This document shows positions 36,986 through 46,747 of a DNA stretch of 64,000 nucleotides, piece after piece (position 1 is the first letter of the stretch; each line of letters begins with the position of its first letter). Origin of the DNA: Clostridiales bacterium (GTDB taxonomy: Bacteria > Bacillota > Clostridia > Lachnospirales > Lachnospiraceae). The position numbers were made by a program, and so were the translations under genes. The notes under the pieces are model-generated. The model was not told the DNA's origin. It did no database searches and saw only the letters and a list, made by a program, of their open reading frames with translations. Location: NCBI GenBank assembly GCA_021202925.1, contig JAJQCD010000014.1:62001-126000 (forward strand), written 5' to 3'.

Positions 36986-38304
36986 AGATACCAAAACGAA
37001 TCGCCGCTACTCTTATCAATGCTCTCAAGGGCGGCGTTGTTCCCCGTATCGGATTGCCCTATATTACCGTTGGTCGGGAACAGGAAATCAACGCCCTGCT
37101 CCATGACGTAGAAATTATTGCCGACGGCGGAGCGGCATTTCGTTTCATTTCCGGCAAATACGGCAGCGGCAAGAGCTTCTTGCTGCAAACCATCCGCAAC
37201 TATGTCATGGATAAAAATTTCGTGGTTGTGGACGCCGACCTGTCCCCGGAACGCCGTCTTCAGGGTACCCGAGGCCAGGGGCTGGCGACTTATAAGGAAC
37301 TGATCCGCAATATGTCTACCAAAACCCGTCCCGAAGGCGGCGCTCTGCCGCTGGTTCTGGACAAATGGATCAGCGGCATCCAGAGCACAGTGGCTGTAGA
37401 TACCGGTCTGTCCTTTGACGATCCGGAATTCAGCCGGCTCGTTCAGCAGAAAATCTTTACGGTCATCAATGATCTGAACGGCATGGTGCACGGCTTTGAT
37501 TTCGCCAGACTGCTGACCCTCTATTATGAAGCATATTTCAATAATGACGAGGAAACCAAAGCGAAAGTCATCCGCTGGTTCCGCGGGGAATATCTGACAA
37601 AGACCGAGGCCCGCCAGGATCTGGGCGTCAATGTCATCATCACGGATGACGACTGGTACGAATATATCAAGATTTTCGCAGCCTTCCTGAAAAATGCGGG
37701 TTATGCCGGTATGCTGGTACTCATTGACGAGCTGGTCAATATCTATAAGATTCCCAACAGCATTACCCGGCAGTATAACTACGAAAAGATCCTTACCATG
37801 TACAATGACACTCTGCAGGGCAAAGCCAGTCATCTGGGCATCATTCTCTGCGGGACGCCTCAGTGTATCGAAGACACCCGCAGAGGAGTTTACAGCTACG
37901 AAGCCCTGCGCTCGCGGCTGGCCGAAGGACGCTTTGCCCGCGAAGATACCCGCGATCTGCTGGCTCCCATCATTAAACTGGCTCCCCTGACCAACGAGGA
38001 GATGCTGATTCTCGTAGAAAAACTGTCCGATATTCATGCTCAGCTCTTTGGTTATGAACGCCGGCTGACTCAGGACGACCTGATTACCTTTATCCGCATC
38101 GAATACAGCCGGGTGGGCGCCAATTCCCACATCACTCCCAGAGAGATTATCCGGGACTTCATCGAGCTGCTGGACATCCTCTTTCAGAATCCCCGGCTTG
38201 ACGTAGCCTCTCTCATGAACTCAGAGGATTTCTCCTACGCGCAGACTCCTCTGGAAGAACAGGCGACGGATCATCTGGGGGAATATGCAGAATTTACGTT
38301 GTAA
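36982..38304 (+). CDS. sngB: DUF2791/BrxD-like P-loop ATPase, Shango SngB-like
   Basis: IPKRIAATLINALKGGVVPRIGLPYITVGREQEI, Walker A SGKYGSGKSFLL, Walker B MLVLIDELVNIYK; TTG start overlapping the sngA stop (TTGA). Confidence 0.82.
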   Translation: MKIPKRIAATLINALKGGVVPRIGLPYITVGREQEINALLHDVEIIADGGAAFRFISGKYGSGKSFLLQTIRNYVMDKNFVVVDADLSPERRLQGTRGQGLATYKELIRNMSTKTRPEGGALPLVLDKWISGIQSTVAVDTGLSFDDPEFSRLVQQKIFTVINDLNGMVHGFDFARLLTLYYEAYFNNDEETKAKVIRWFRGEYLTKTEARQDLGVNVIITDDDWYEYIKIFAAFLKNAGYAGMLVLIDELVNIYKIPNSITRQYNYEKILTMYNDTLQGKASHLGIILCGTPQCIEDTRRGVYSYEALRSRLAEGRFAREDTRDLLAPIIKLAPLTNEEMLILVEKLSDIHAQLFGYERRLTQDDLITFIRIEYSRVGANSHITPREIIRDFIELLDILFQNPRLDVASLMNSEDFSYAQTPLEEQATDHLGEYAEFTL

Positions 38305-38319
38305 GGAGATGGGAACTCT

Positions 38320-40608
38320 GTGAATACTTTTAACCGCTATGCGCCTTTTATCCAGGACTATATCTACCAGAACGGCTGGGAATCGCTGCGGGCTGTCCAG
38401 GCCGCGGCGGCGGATGTGATTTTCAACACCGACCAGAATCTGCTGCTCACGGCTTCCACTGCCTCCGGCAAGACGGAAGCCGCTTTTTTCCCCATCCTCA
38501 CTCTCTTTACCGAAGATATGCCTTCCTCTGTGGGCGCGATCTACATCGGCCCGCTAAAGGCCCTGATCAATGACCAGTTTATCCGCCTCTACGATCTCTG
38601 TAAGGAAGCGGACATCCCGGTCTGGCACTGGCACGGAGACGTATCACAATCGCATAAAAACAAGATGATGAAGCACCCCTCCGGTATCCTGCAGATCACT
38701 CCGGAGAGTCTGGAAGCCATGCTCCTGCACCGGCGCTCCGCCATCGCAAAACTCTTTGGCGATCTGCGGTTCATCGTCATCGACGAGGTGCATTCTCTCA
38801 TGCGCGGAGACCGGGGCGGGCAGACGCTGTGCCTGATCGAACGCCTGTGCCGTCTGGCAAATGTCAATCCACGACGCATCGGTCTCTCCGCCACCATCGG
38901 CGACCCCAGAGACGCGGGAGCCTTTCTTTCCGCAGGGACCGGCCGGCAGACGATCGTCCCGAAGCTGCCGCAGGGCAGAATGAAATGGCGGCTCTCGATG
39001 GAACATTTTTATACCTTCCCGCCGACCAACCCCGGCGCGCCTACACGAATCCATGGACAGGTTCCGCCGGAAACCGTATCGGTATCCGATACTCAGGAGA
39101 CCGATGATGCTCTGTCGCCCAGAACTGACATCGCCCCGAAAGAAGCCGACCCCGGCATCGGATATATCTTTGAACACACCAGAGGCAAAAAGTGTCTTGT
39201 CTTCGTCAATTCCAGAGAGGAATGTGAGGCTGTCACTACAACTTTACGCCAGTACTGCGAAGCAAAGAACGAACCGGACCGCTTCCTCATTCATCACGGC
39301 AATCTGTCCCAATCCTACCGGGAGACCGCCGAAGCAGTAATGAAAGATGAAGAGCAGTTCCAGACCACGGTTACGACCGCCACTCTGGAACTGGGCATCG
39401 ATATCGGCAGGCTGGAACGCGCTTTTCAGATCGACGCGCCGTTTACCGTTTCCTCTTTCCTCCAGCGTATGGGACGCACCGGGCGCCGCGACCTGCCGCC
39501 GGAGATGTGGTTTGTCATGCGAGAGGAACCTCCCGAACCTCGGGCTCTCCTGCCCGTCACCATCCCCTGGAAACTGATCCAGGGGATCGCGCTGGTACAG
39601 CTTTACCTCGAGGAGCGCTGGGTAGAGCCGCCGAAACTGGACGCCTTGCCCTATAGTCTGCTCTACCACCAGACAATGAGTACCCTCGCCTCCTGCGGGG
39701 AGATGACGCCGGCACAGTTAGCGTCCCGGATCCTCACTCTGCGGTATTTCCGCAATGTCTCACAGGAGGATTTCCGCATTCTCCTGCGCCATCTGTTAAA
39801 AACCGATCATATCCAGCAGACCGAAGGCGGCGGCCTCATCGTAGGCCTCGCCGGGGAACGGGTCATCAACAATTTTAAATTTTACGCCGTATTTCAGGAA
39901 AATGAGGAATACACCGTCCGCGCCGGTTCCGAAGAACTCGGCACCATTGTCAAACCGCCGCCAGCCGGAGAAAAGATCGCCATTGCCGGTCATGTCTGGC
40001 TGGTCAATGAAGTAGACCACAAGCGCCATCTGGTCTACTGCGAACTGGTCAGGGGCAAAGTACCCGCCTACTTCGGCGAGGTCGCGGGCGACATTAACAC
40101 CAAAATATTGGAACGGATGAGGGGAGTTCTCTGTGAAGAGAAATCCTATCCTTATCTGATGAAAAATGCCGTGACCAGACTGGCCACGGCCCGTATCTCC
40201 GCCAGAAATTCCGACCTCGTCCACAAACCTCTGGTCTGTCTGGGCGGCAATATGTACTGCCTTTTCCCCTGGCTTGGCACCTATGCGTTTCTTGCACTGG
40301 AACGCTTTCTCAAGATCCGCTGCGGCAAACGCCTGGGACTGAAGGGACTCGACCCCTCCCGGCCATATTTTATCCAGTTTGTGATGACCGTTTCCGAACG
40401 GGAATTCTGGAAGATTCTCAGAGAAGAACTGGAACAGCCGATCGACCCGATGAGCCTGGTCTATCCACGTGAAGTACCCATTTTCGACAAATACGATGAA
40501 TATCTGCCGGAAGAACTGGTCAAAAAAGGCTTTGCCTGCGGGGTGCTGGGGATTGATGAGATGAAGGAGAAGATGCTGCGGATGTGCGATGCTCCGATCC
40601 GATTCTAG
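38320..40608 (+). CDS. sngC: DEAD/DEAH-box helicase, Shango SngC-like
   Basis: TASTASGKTEAAFFPIL, VIDEVHSLMRGDRGGQ, IGLSATIGDP, VTTATLELGIDIGRLE, FLQRMGRTGRR; GTG start. Confidence 0.87.
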   Translation: MNTFNRYAPFIQDYIYQNGWESLRAVQAAAADVIFNTDQNLLLTASTASGKTEAAFFPILTLFTEDMPSSVGAIYIGPLKALINDQFIRLYDLCKEADIPVWHWHGDVSQSHKNKMMKHPSGILQITPESLEAMLLHRRSAIAKLFGDLRFIVIDEVHSLMRGDRGGQTLCLIERLCRLANVNPRRIGLSATIGDPRDAGAFLSAGTGRQTIVPKLPQGRMKWRLSMEHFYTFPPTNPGAPTRIHGQVPPETVSVSDTQETDDALSPRTDIAPKEADPGIGYIFEHTRGKKCLVFVNSREECEAVTTTLRQYCEAKNEPDRFLIHHGNLSQSYRETAEAVMKDEEQFQTTVTTATLELGIDIGRLERAFQIDAPFTVSSFLQRMGRTGRRDLPPEMWFVMREEPPEPRALLPVTIPWKLIQGIALVQLYLEERWVEPPKLDALPYSLLYHQTMSTLASCGEMTPAQLASRILTLRYFRNVSQEDFRILLRHLLKTDHIQQTEGGGLIVGLAGERVINNFKFYAVFQENEEYTVRAGSEELGTIVKPPPAGEKIAIAGHVWLVNEVDHKRHLVYCELVRGKVPAYFGEVAGDINTKILERMRGVLCEEKSYPYLMKNAVTRLATARISARNSDLVHKPLVCLGGNMYCLFPWLGTYAFLALERFLKIRCGKRLGLKGLDPSRPYFIQFVMTVSEREFWKILREELEQPIDPMSLVYPREVPIFDKYDEYLPEELVKKGFACGVLGIDEMKEKMLRMCDAPIRF

Positions 40609-40646
40609 AGTTCTGCAATTATGCCGCCGCACAGAATATCTCCCCT

Positions 40647-41291
40647 TTATTCCTTCATCCGCGGCAGATTCCAGCGATAATGTCTCGCCAGCACCCGGAT
40701 CATGATCACCACAACCGGAGAAATCACCAGCGCCGTCATCTCACTGATATTGCGATAAAGCAGTACATAACACAGCGCTCCCGCAATCGACGCACAGGCA
40801 TAAATGTGGCGCACCAGGATGTACGGCGGATCCTGCGCCATCATATCACGCAGGAGACCGCCGCCTACTCCGGTCAGCGTTCCCAAAAACACGAGCAGAA
40901 AGGTTTTGTCTGCATAACCGCTGTCAATCCCGGTCGTGACACCCACCACGGTGAATGCGCCCAGACCGATGGAATCCATGATAAACATGACCTGATCATA
41001 CATCAGGCGCCGGTCTCCCTGCCACATATCCCTTTTGATATACAATATACAAAACAATACCAGTGCGGCGGCAGCTGCGATCAGTGTATAAACCGGATTG
41101 GTCAACGCCTTTGGCACAATACCCAGGATCACATCGCGGGTCATGCCGCCACCCACGGCAGTCACCACTCCCAGCACGCAGATCCCAAACAGATCCATGC
41201 CTTTATGTATGCCAACCATCGCTCCGGAGGCCGAAAACGCGATGGTTCCCATGATTTCCATGATAAAGATAACGCTATTCGTATACTTCAT
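40647..41291 (-). CDS. UPF0126/TRIC-channel-like membrane protein
   Basis: IMGTIAFSASGAMVGIHKGMDLFGICVLGVVTAVGGGMTRDVILG and second repeat LGAFTVVGVTTGIDSG...LTGVGGGLLRDMMAQDPP. Confidence 0.9.
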   Translation of the reverse strand: MKYTNSVIFIMEIMGTIAFSASGAMVGIHKGMDLFGICVLGVVTAVGGGMTRDVILGIVPKALTNPVYTLIAAAAALVLFCILYIKRDMWQGDRRLMYDQVMFIMDSIGLGAFTVVGVTTGIDSGYADKTFLLVFLGTLTGVGGGLLRDMMAQDPPYILVRHIYACASIAGALCYVLLYRNISEMTALVISPVVVIMIRVLARHYRWNLPRMKE

Positions 41292-41495
41292 TGATTATTT
41301 TCTCTTTCTGCTGCAATTGATCATACAGCCAGCAATCAGAATCTCCATCTCTTTTTTCGATAACTTCCCCGTTGTAAGCTGAATTTTTAAACTGGACCGC
41401 CTCAAATATACACTTCTATCGTTTCCGCGCCACTGACTTTCATGCGTGGTGGAGCGCCGCGTCAGCGGCGCATGTCGGTTTACTGTCAACTCCTT

Positions 41496-42677
41496 TTAGA
41501 GCATTTCAACTTCATAACCTCTTGCAACAGCCACTTCCGCATCATTTTCATAATAGATTCTTTCCAAATGCTCCGGAATCGCTGTCCAGAAATATGGGAT
41601 TGTACTTCCCCAGCGCTCCATCAATTCCTCTTGGGTGATCTCATCGTCTCCCTGTCTACCCATAATCACGACCTCATCTCCCGGTTGTGCCTCCGGACAA
41701 CCAGTCAAATCCACTGTCATATGTTCCAGTGACATCGGACTGCAAATCGGTACCCTCTTTCCACGAATCAGAACCGTACCTCCTTTTACTTGTCCCCGAC
41801 CAATTCCATCTGATACTCCGCCTGCAAGAATTCCGATCTTTTTAGGCGAATCCAATCTTATCGCCTCAAAATTTGGTCCCAACTTTCCGCCCACAACATC
41901 CTTAACAATCAGCAATCTGCTTTTCCATGCAAGCAACGCAGGCTGAAGATCGGGATGGCCTTCTCGCCTCTCCAGTGGAGAATAACCCCAGATACCACGC
42001 CCCGGACATGCTCCCGTCAAACGAATATCCGGATATGCAATGCTTCCCGGTGTATTGACAAGCTGCGCGAATGGAATATGAATACCATAGCTTTCCAGCT
42101 GATCCAGAGCTTTTTTAAAACGATCATACTGCCACATCGGATAGGATTTCTTTGATTCATCCCAACCCGCATAAGCCATATGACTATAAATACCATCTAC
42201 ACGGATATTCCGATAAGACACCATCTCGCGGATCGCATCAGCACATTCCTCCGCATTAATCCCCAGGCGCCCACGTCCAGTCTCAATCTTAACAAAAATT
42301 CCAACTTCCTCCGAAGCAGCTTTTGAAATATTTTCTGCCTGGAACGGATACATAACTGTAGGTGTAAGCTTATATTCTACATATAGCTTTGCAACTTCTT
42401 CCTCAACCAGGTTGCTCGCAAATACCACAATCTGAATGGTAATCCCTGCTTCGCGAAGTTTGATCGCTTCATCAATATTTCCTACCGCAATCACCTTTGC
42501 CCCTGCTTCCTGCAGTGCCTTACATGCCATAATGACTCCATGACCGTAAGCATTCGCCTTTACTGCCGGCATAACCGTTATCTTTTCTCCAACCATTTCC
42601 TGAATCTTCCTGAAATTACCTTTAATATTATCTAAGCTGATTTCCAGCCAACAGGTTCTATGTAAATTTGCCTTCAT
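41496..42677 (-). CDS. Alanine racemase-like fold III PLP protein, catalytically divergent
   Basis: RTCWLEISLDNIKGNFRKIQ, VMPAVKANAYGHGVIMACKALQEAG (PLP lysine), VDGIYSHMAYAG; C-terminal domain diverges from canonical Alr. Confidence 0.82.
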   Translation of the reverse strand: MKANLHRTCWLEISLDNIKGNFRKIQEMVGEKITVMPAVKANAYGHGVIMACKALQEAGAKVIAVGNIDEAIKLREAGITIQIVVFASNLVEEEVAKLYVEYKLTPTVMYPFQAENISKAASEEVGIFVKIETGRGRLGINAEECADAIREMVSYRNIRVDGIYSHMAYAGWDESKKSYPMWQYDRFKKALDQLESYGIHIPFAQLVNTPGSIAYPDIRLTGACPGRGIWGYSPLERREGHPDLQPALLAWKSRLLIVKDVVGGKLGPNFEAIRLDSPKKIGILAGGVSDGIGRGQVKGGTVLIRGKRVPICSPMSLEHMTVDLTGCPEAQPGDEVVIMGRQGDDEITQEELMERWGSTIPYFWTAIPEHLERIYYENDAEVAVARGYEVEML

Positions 42678-42913
42678 AATTATTCTATCCCCTTTTATGA
42701 TATTGAAAAATTTTACGGGTTACAAGAATTGAGCTCTCTTCTTTTTCTGATTCTATCTTACAATACATATCAATTATAATCAAATATCAATTTATTAATA
42801 AAATATATTGTTTTTTATAAATACTTTGCCGTATAATGATACCTGATACCTGTAAACCAAATAAAGAAAGACTGTACAAACATCCACATGAAAGAAACAG
42901 GAAGGGAAAAATT

Positions 42914-43849
42914 ATGTTTACCCACATGAATTATATCTATGAAGTTTACCGGGAACGCAGCTTTAGCAAAGCTGCTCAGAAACTCTATATCTCTCAGTCT
43001 TCTCTGAGCCTTACCATCAAACACGCGGAAGAAAAAATTGGCATGCAAATCTTTGACCGCAGTACCTATCCTATCCAGCTTACGGAATTTGGCTCTCTTT
43101 ATATCCACGCCGTTGAGGAAATCCGCAATATCACCAACAATCTGACTAATTATATCTATGACATCAACAATTTAAAGCGAGGCGAAATTTCCGTTGGTTC
43201 CGGCAATTTTCTTACTACCTACCTGGTTGCTCCTGCAATACTGACCTTGAAAAAACGATATCCCAATATCTCCGCAAAGCTCCTGGAAGGCCGAACCAAA
43301 GATCTTGAACATAAGCTTGCCATCGGTGATATCGACGTCCTGGTAACCAACGGTCATTTGGATGAATCTTCTTATAAGAAAACTTTTCTATTTGAAGAAC
43401 ACATGATTCTGGCAGTTCCTCTTAGTATTATGCCCGAACCACTCTATCCAGAATTTACCCTTTCCTATGAAGATATCCGGAACAACTCAATTTTCACAAA
43501 AAGCGGAGTGCTGTTAAAAGGATTCGAATCAATCCCTTTTATCGGAATGCGTCAGGGAAATGACTCGCGAATCCGTACTGATAAAATCTTTGCTGACGCC
43601 TGCTTTTCCCCCAAAATTGTGCTGGAACTCGATCAATCATCTACCACCTTCCGCCTCTCCCATGACGGAATGGGAGCCTGTATCGTCACGGATACTGTAA
43701 TACGTCAATTAGGCCATGAAGCAGAAATGGTTTTCTACCGAATCGACCATCCTCATGCTAATCGAGATGTCTCCATCTACACCAGAAATGTTAGTTATGT
43801 AACACGCACAATGGATGTTTTTATCAATATCCTTCAGGGGCAGATTTAA
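42914..43849 (+). CDS. LysR-family transcriptional regulator
   Basis: MFTHMNYIYEVYRERSFSKAAQKLYISQSSLSLTIKHAEEKIGMQIFDRSTYPIQLTEFG. Confidence 0.93.
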   Translation: MFTHMNYIYEVYRERSFSKAAQKLYISQSSLSLTIKHAEEKIGMQIFDRSTYPIQLTEFGSLYIHAVEEIRNITNNLTNYIYDINNLKRGEISVGSGNFLTTYLVAPAILTLKKRYPNISAKLLEGRTKDLEHKLAIGDIDVLVTNGHLDESSYKKTFLFEEHMILAVPLSIMPEPLYPEFTLSYEDIRNNSIFTKSGVLLKGFESIPFIGMRQGNDSRIRTDKIFADACFSPKIVLELDQSSTTFRLSHDGMGACIVTDTVIRQLGHEAEMVFYRIDHPHANRDVSIYTRNVSYVTRTMDVFINILQGQI

Positions 43850-44060
43850 TTCTCCCCCTTTTCTTTACGATTATAGTAAGCGATGAATAATCCGGCGGTT
43901 TTACAGTTCCCGGAATCCATGAGATAATCTTTTCAGTTGGATATACACCAGATTATTTTTATCTGCCTTTTTATTTCTACTCTATTTTCACTTTCATAAA
44001 ATATTTTCTGTTTTATGAATGATATTATTGCACAAAGCCAAAATTTATGATAACATGTGA

Positions 44061-44429
44061 AACACGGTTGATACGGGCTTCCGCACAATCAACACCAATA
44101 CAATTAATTATGAAGATACCTTTTTTCTGGAAAATATCATTTACAATGAACTGTTAACCCAGGGTTTTACCGTCTTTACCGGAAAAACCTATAAATCCGA
44201 AGTTGATTTCGTCGCGATTAAAAATGGCAAAAAATGCTTTATTCAGGTCTCTTATCTGCTGGCGAGCCAAAGTACCATTCAGAGAGAATTTGGCGCCTTC
44301 TCTCCGATTACAGACGCCTCACCCAAATATGTCCTGTCCCTGGACAGACTTGACCTGAGCCGTAATGGGATTGCGCATGTGAACATTGTGGATTTCCTGC
44401 TGCACAGAGTGCAGCTTGCATTAACCTGA
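44061..44429 (+). pseudogene. 5'-truncated remnant of a DUF4143-type AAA ATPase
   Basis: Open frame without a start codon: NTVDTGFRTINTNTINYEDTFFLENIIYNELLTQGFTVFTGKTYKSEVDFVAIKNGKKCFIQVSYLLASQSTIQREFGAFSPITDASPKYVLSLDRLDLSRNGIAHVNIVDFLL. Confidence 0.8.
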
Positions 44430-44483
44430 ATCGTTCTTCACAACGAAATTTTTATATTGCCACTTTCGATCTTTTAGGCTATA

Positions 44484-44539
44484 TTTAGTTCAGATTGATT
44501 TGAGTCAAATTCATTTGAGTCAAATCAATCTGAACTAAA
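44484..44539. repeat. 56-bp nested palindrome
   Basis: Arms TTTAGTTCAGATTGATTTGA (44484-44503) and TCAAATCAATCTGAACTAAA (44520-44539) are perfect 20-bp inverted repeats; two copies of TTTGAGTCAAA inside. Confidence 0.92.
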
Positions 44540-44558
44540 ATAATTGCAGGAGACCGAT

Positions 44559-44870
44559 ATGTTTATAGGAAGACAACGAGAGCTTGCAAGTCTGCAGGAA
44601 TTGTATGACAAGGCCGGTTTCGGAATGTCTGTCATCTACGGCAGAAAAAGAATCGGCACTCAGCTTTATGGAGAATAAAGTTCTGAGTGAAAAAAGCCCA
44701 TTATTTGGCAGAAGGGACTCTCAGATCAAGCTGGAACCTTTTGATTATAAAACTGCTGCGCTTTTTGTCCCGGACTACTCTTTCGAAGACAAGGCCATCT
44801 GCTACGGTGTTACAGGCGGAGTCGCCAAATATCTTGCCATGATGGATCCGGAAAAGAGTCTTCCGAAAAC
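44559..44870 (+). pseudogene. Internally deleted remnant of a COG1672-type AAA ATPase
   Basis: MFIGRQRELASLQELYDKAGFGMSVIYGRKRIGTQLYGE* (N-terminus up to Walker A), then in another frame SAFSFMENKVLSEKSPLFGRRDSQIKLEPFDYKTAALFVPDYSFEDKAICYGVTGGVAKYLAMMDPEKSL. Confidence 0.8.
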
Positions 44871-44901
44871 ATCTTTTCGAAAACAAAATGCGATGCCGAT
44901 A

Positions 44902-45369
44902 TCAGTCTAACTGAACAATACCCTTATCGCCTGCCTTAACAGCGCCTCTTTTTCGCAAACAGACTTTCTCTCCGCCTGTAAAGATCACGGGAGAGGTCAG
45001 GCAAATCCCCTGTGCTCTCACATAGTCGATATCCACCTGCACCAGTAATTCCCCCTGTTTCACGTTATCCCCTTGTTTTACAAAAACCTGAAACCCCTGT
45101 CCGTTCAGGCTCACGGTATCGATGCCGATATGGATCAGGAGTTCTGTCCCGCCCATGCTTTTTAAACCAAAGGCATGACCTGTGGGAAAAGCTGCCGTCA
45201 CCGTCCCGCTTACAGGTGCGATCACCTTTCCGTCGCTCAGTTCGACCGCGAAGCCGTCGCCCATGACCTTATTCGAAAACACGGGGTCTGGTACCTGTTC
45301 AATCGGGATAAGTGATCCCGTCATCGGAGAAATCAGTTCTTCTTTCTTTTTACGGCTGAATAAACCCAT
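44902..45369 (-). CDS. PTS EIIA component, glucose family
   Basis: LISPMTGSLIPIEQVPDPVFSNKVMGDGFAVELSDGKVIAPVSGTVTAAFPTGHAFGLKSMGGTELLIHIGIDTVSLNGQGF. Confidence 0.94.
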   Translation of the reverse strand: MGLFSRKKKEELISPMTGSLIPIEQVPDPVFSNKVMGDGFAVELSDGKVIAPVSGTVTAAFPTGHAFGLKSMGGTELLIHIGIDTVSLNGQGFQVFVKQGDNVKQGELLVQVDIDYVRAQGICLTSPVIFTGGEKVCLRKRGAVKAGDKGIVQLD

Positions 45370-46737
45370 CTAATTCTTCTCCTCCTTTAACTCCTGCGCT
45401 TTCAACCTGGCCTCCCGTGCCATCGTATGGGCCAGAAAGCTGCTGATACCCGTGTAATTTTCAGGCAGAATCATCTCCTCTAACTCCTGTTCTGTAAAAT
45501 TTTCAGACAGGATCGGATCTTCTTTCAGCACAGTCAGATAATCTTTTCCTTCCAATTCAACCAACATCGCTTTTTCATACAGAAGCTGATGCGCCTGATC
45601 TTTGCCAAGCTTCCGCGCAATCCGCATCATTACACATTCGCTGTTGTCCAGTCCCTTATTTAACATGACGTTCTGATACATCCGTTCTTTATTAATTCGG
45701 ATTGTCGCCGTAAGCTCCTCCGCCCTCATCAGAACCTCCGTCGTAAGTTCGAGAGCTTCCTCGAGCATTCCATCATACAGCATGTAGGAACTGGAATCTC
45801 CTTCAAACATGCGCACACTGGAAAAGAGCCCCAGAGATACCATCGAGTAAAGCTTCTGCGCGTTGGCGATAATACCTTTTGCCAGTTTAGGATTTATCTT
45901 CTGCGGCATGGTAGAACTGCCGATCGTTCCCTCCTGAAAGGCTTCGCTGACCTCTCCAAATTCCTCCATGCCGGTGTAATATACTTCCTCCGCCATTTTG
46001 TGAAGACCATTGCACAAGAGCGCGAGGTTCATAATATACTCTTCTTTATGGCTGCTGATATTTCTGGACGGAACCGGCATGACGTACATCCCCAGCTTTT
46101 CAGCCAGACGCTTCTGCACTCGATATCCGATATCGCCGGTTGCGTTAAATGCCCCCACGGCGCCTCCCGCCATAACCTGAAAGACTCGCTTTTCACACTC
46201 CTCCAGACGTTCGGCCGCGTTCAAAAGCTCGCTGATCCAGACGGATATCTTGTATCCGTAGGTGATGGGAATCGCATGGCGGCCATGGGTCCGGCCGGCC
46301 ATAACCGTATCGGCGTGCTGCTCAGCCAGACAGGCCAGATGATCCAGAATATCCACGATGTACGACTTAAATATCCCGTGAATTTTATAAGTCGTATAAA
46401 GCTGTGCCGTCTGCTGGATATTCTGAGTCGTGACGCCATAGTGGACATATTTACCGCCCTGCTCATCACAGGCTTTTACCAGTACCTTCACAAACGGGAC
46501 AAAGCCATGCCCCACTTTCTCTTTGATCCGCTCCATCTCTTCCAGATCGATTCGATCCAGTTTTGCGTTTGCCATAATATTATCGGCTGCGCTGCGGGGA
46601 ATAAATCCCTCGTCCGCCTGAGAATCCGCCAATGCCGCCTCTACCCTCAGCCATGATTCAATCCTGGCATCATTGGTAAGAAGCGCCTTTATCCCCCTGT
46701 CATCGCCCTTACTCTTTGAATCATATAATGCTCTCAT
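45370..46737 (-). CDS. Adenylosuccinate-lyase/fumarase-superfamily lyase in a PTS operon
   Basis: VHYGVTTQNIQQTAQ, AGRTHGRHAIPITYGYK, GTIGSSTMPQKINPKLAKG (superfamily signature). Confidence 0.9.
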   Translation of the reverse strand: MRALYDSKSKGDDRGIKALLTNDARIESWLRVEAALADSQADEGFIPRSAADNIMANAKLDRIDLEEMERIKEKVGHGFVPFVKVLVKACDEQGGKYVHYGVTTQNIQQTAQLYTTYKIHGIFKSYIVDILDHLACLAEQHADTVMAGRTHGRHAIPITYGYKISVWISELLNAAERLEECEKRVFQVMAGGAVGAFNATGDIGYRVQKRLAEKLGMYVMPVPSRNISSHKEEYIMNLALLCNGLHKMAEEVYYTGMEEFGEVSEAFQEGTIGSSTMPQKINPKLAKGIIANAQKLYSMVSLGLFSSVRMFEGDSSSYMLYDGMLEEALELTTEVLMRAEELTATIRINKERMYQNVMLNKGLDNSECVMMRIARKLGKDQAHQLLYEKAMLVELEGKDYLTVLKEDPILSENFTEQELEEMILPENYTGISSFLAHTMAREARLKAQELKEEKN

Positions 46738-46747
46738 CGTTTTTCCC

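Noticed and set aside
36949-38130. 393-aa minus-strand ORF
   Set aside because: Antisense to the well-supported ATPase gene (Walker A/B intact on the plus strand).
35384-40608. Full BREX or tellurite-resistance operon
   Set aside because: No PglX, PglZ, BrxA/B/C or TerC/D/E-type genes flank the three genes; the three-gene layout fits Shango better.
41295-41489. 64-aa minus-strand ORF with a GCGCCGC/GCGGCGC hairpin nearby
   Set aside because: No recognisable domain; may be a remnant but cannot be supported.
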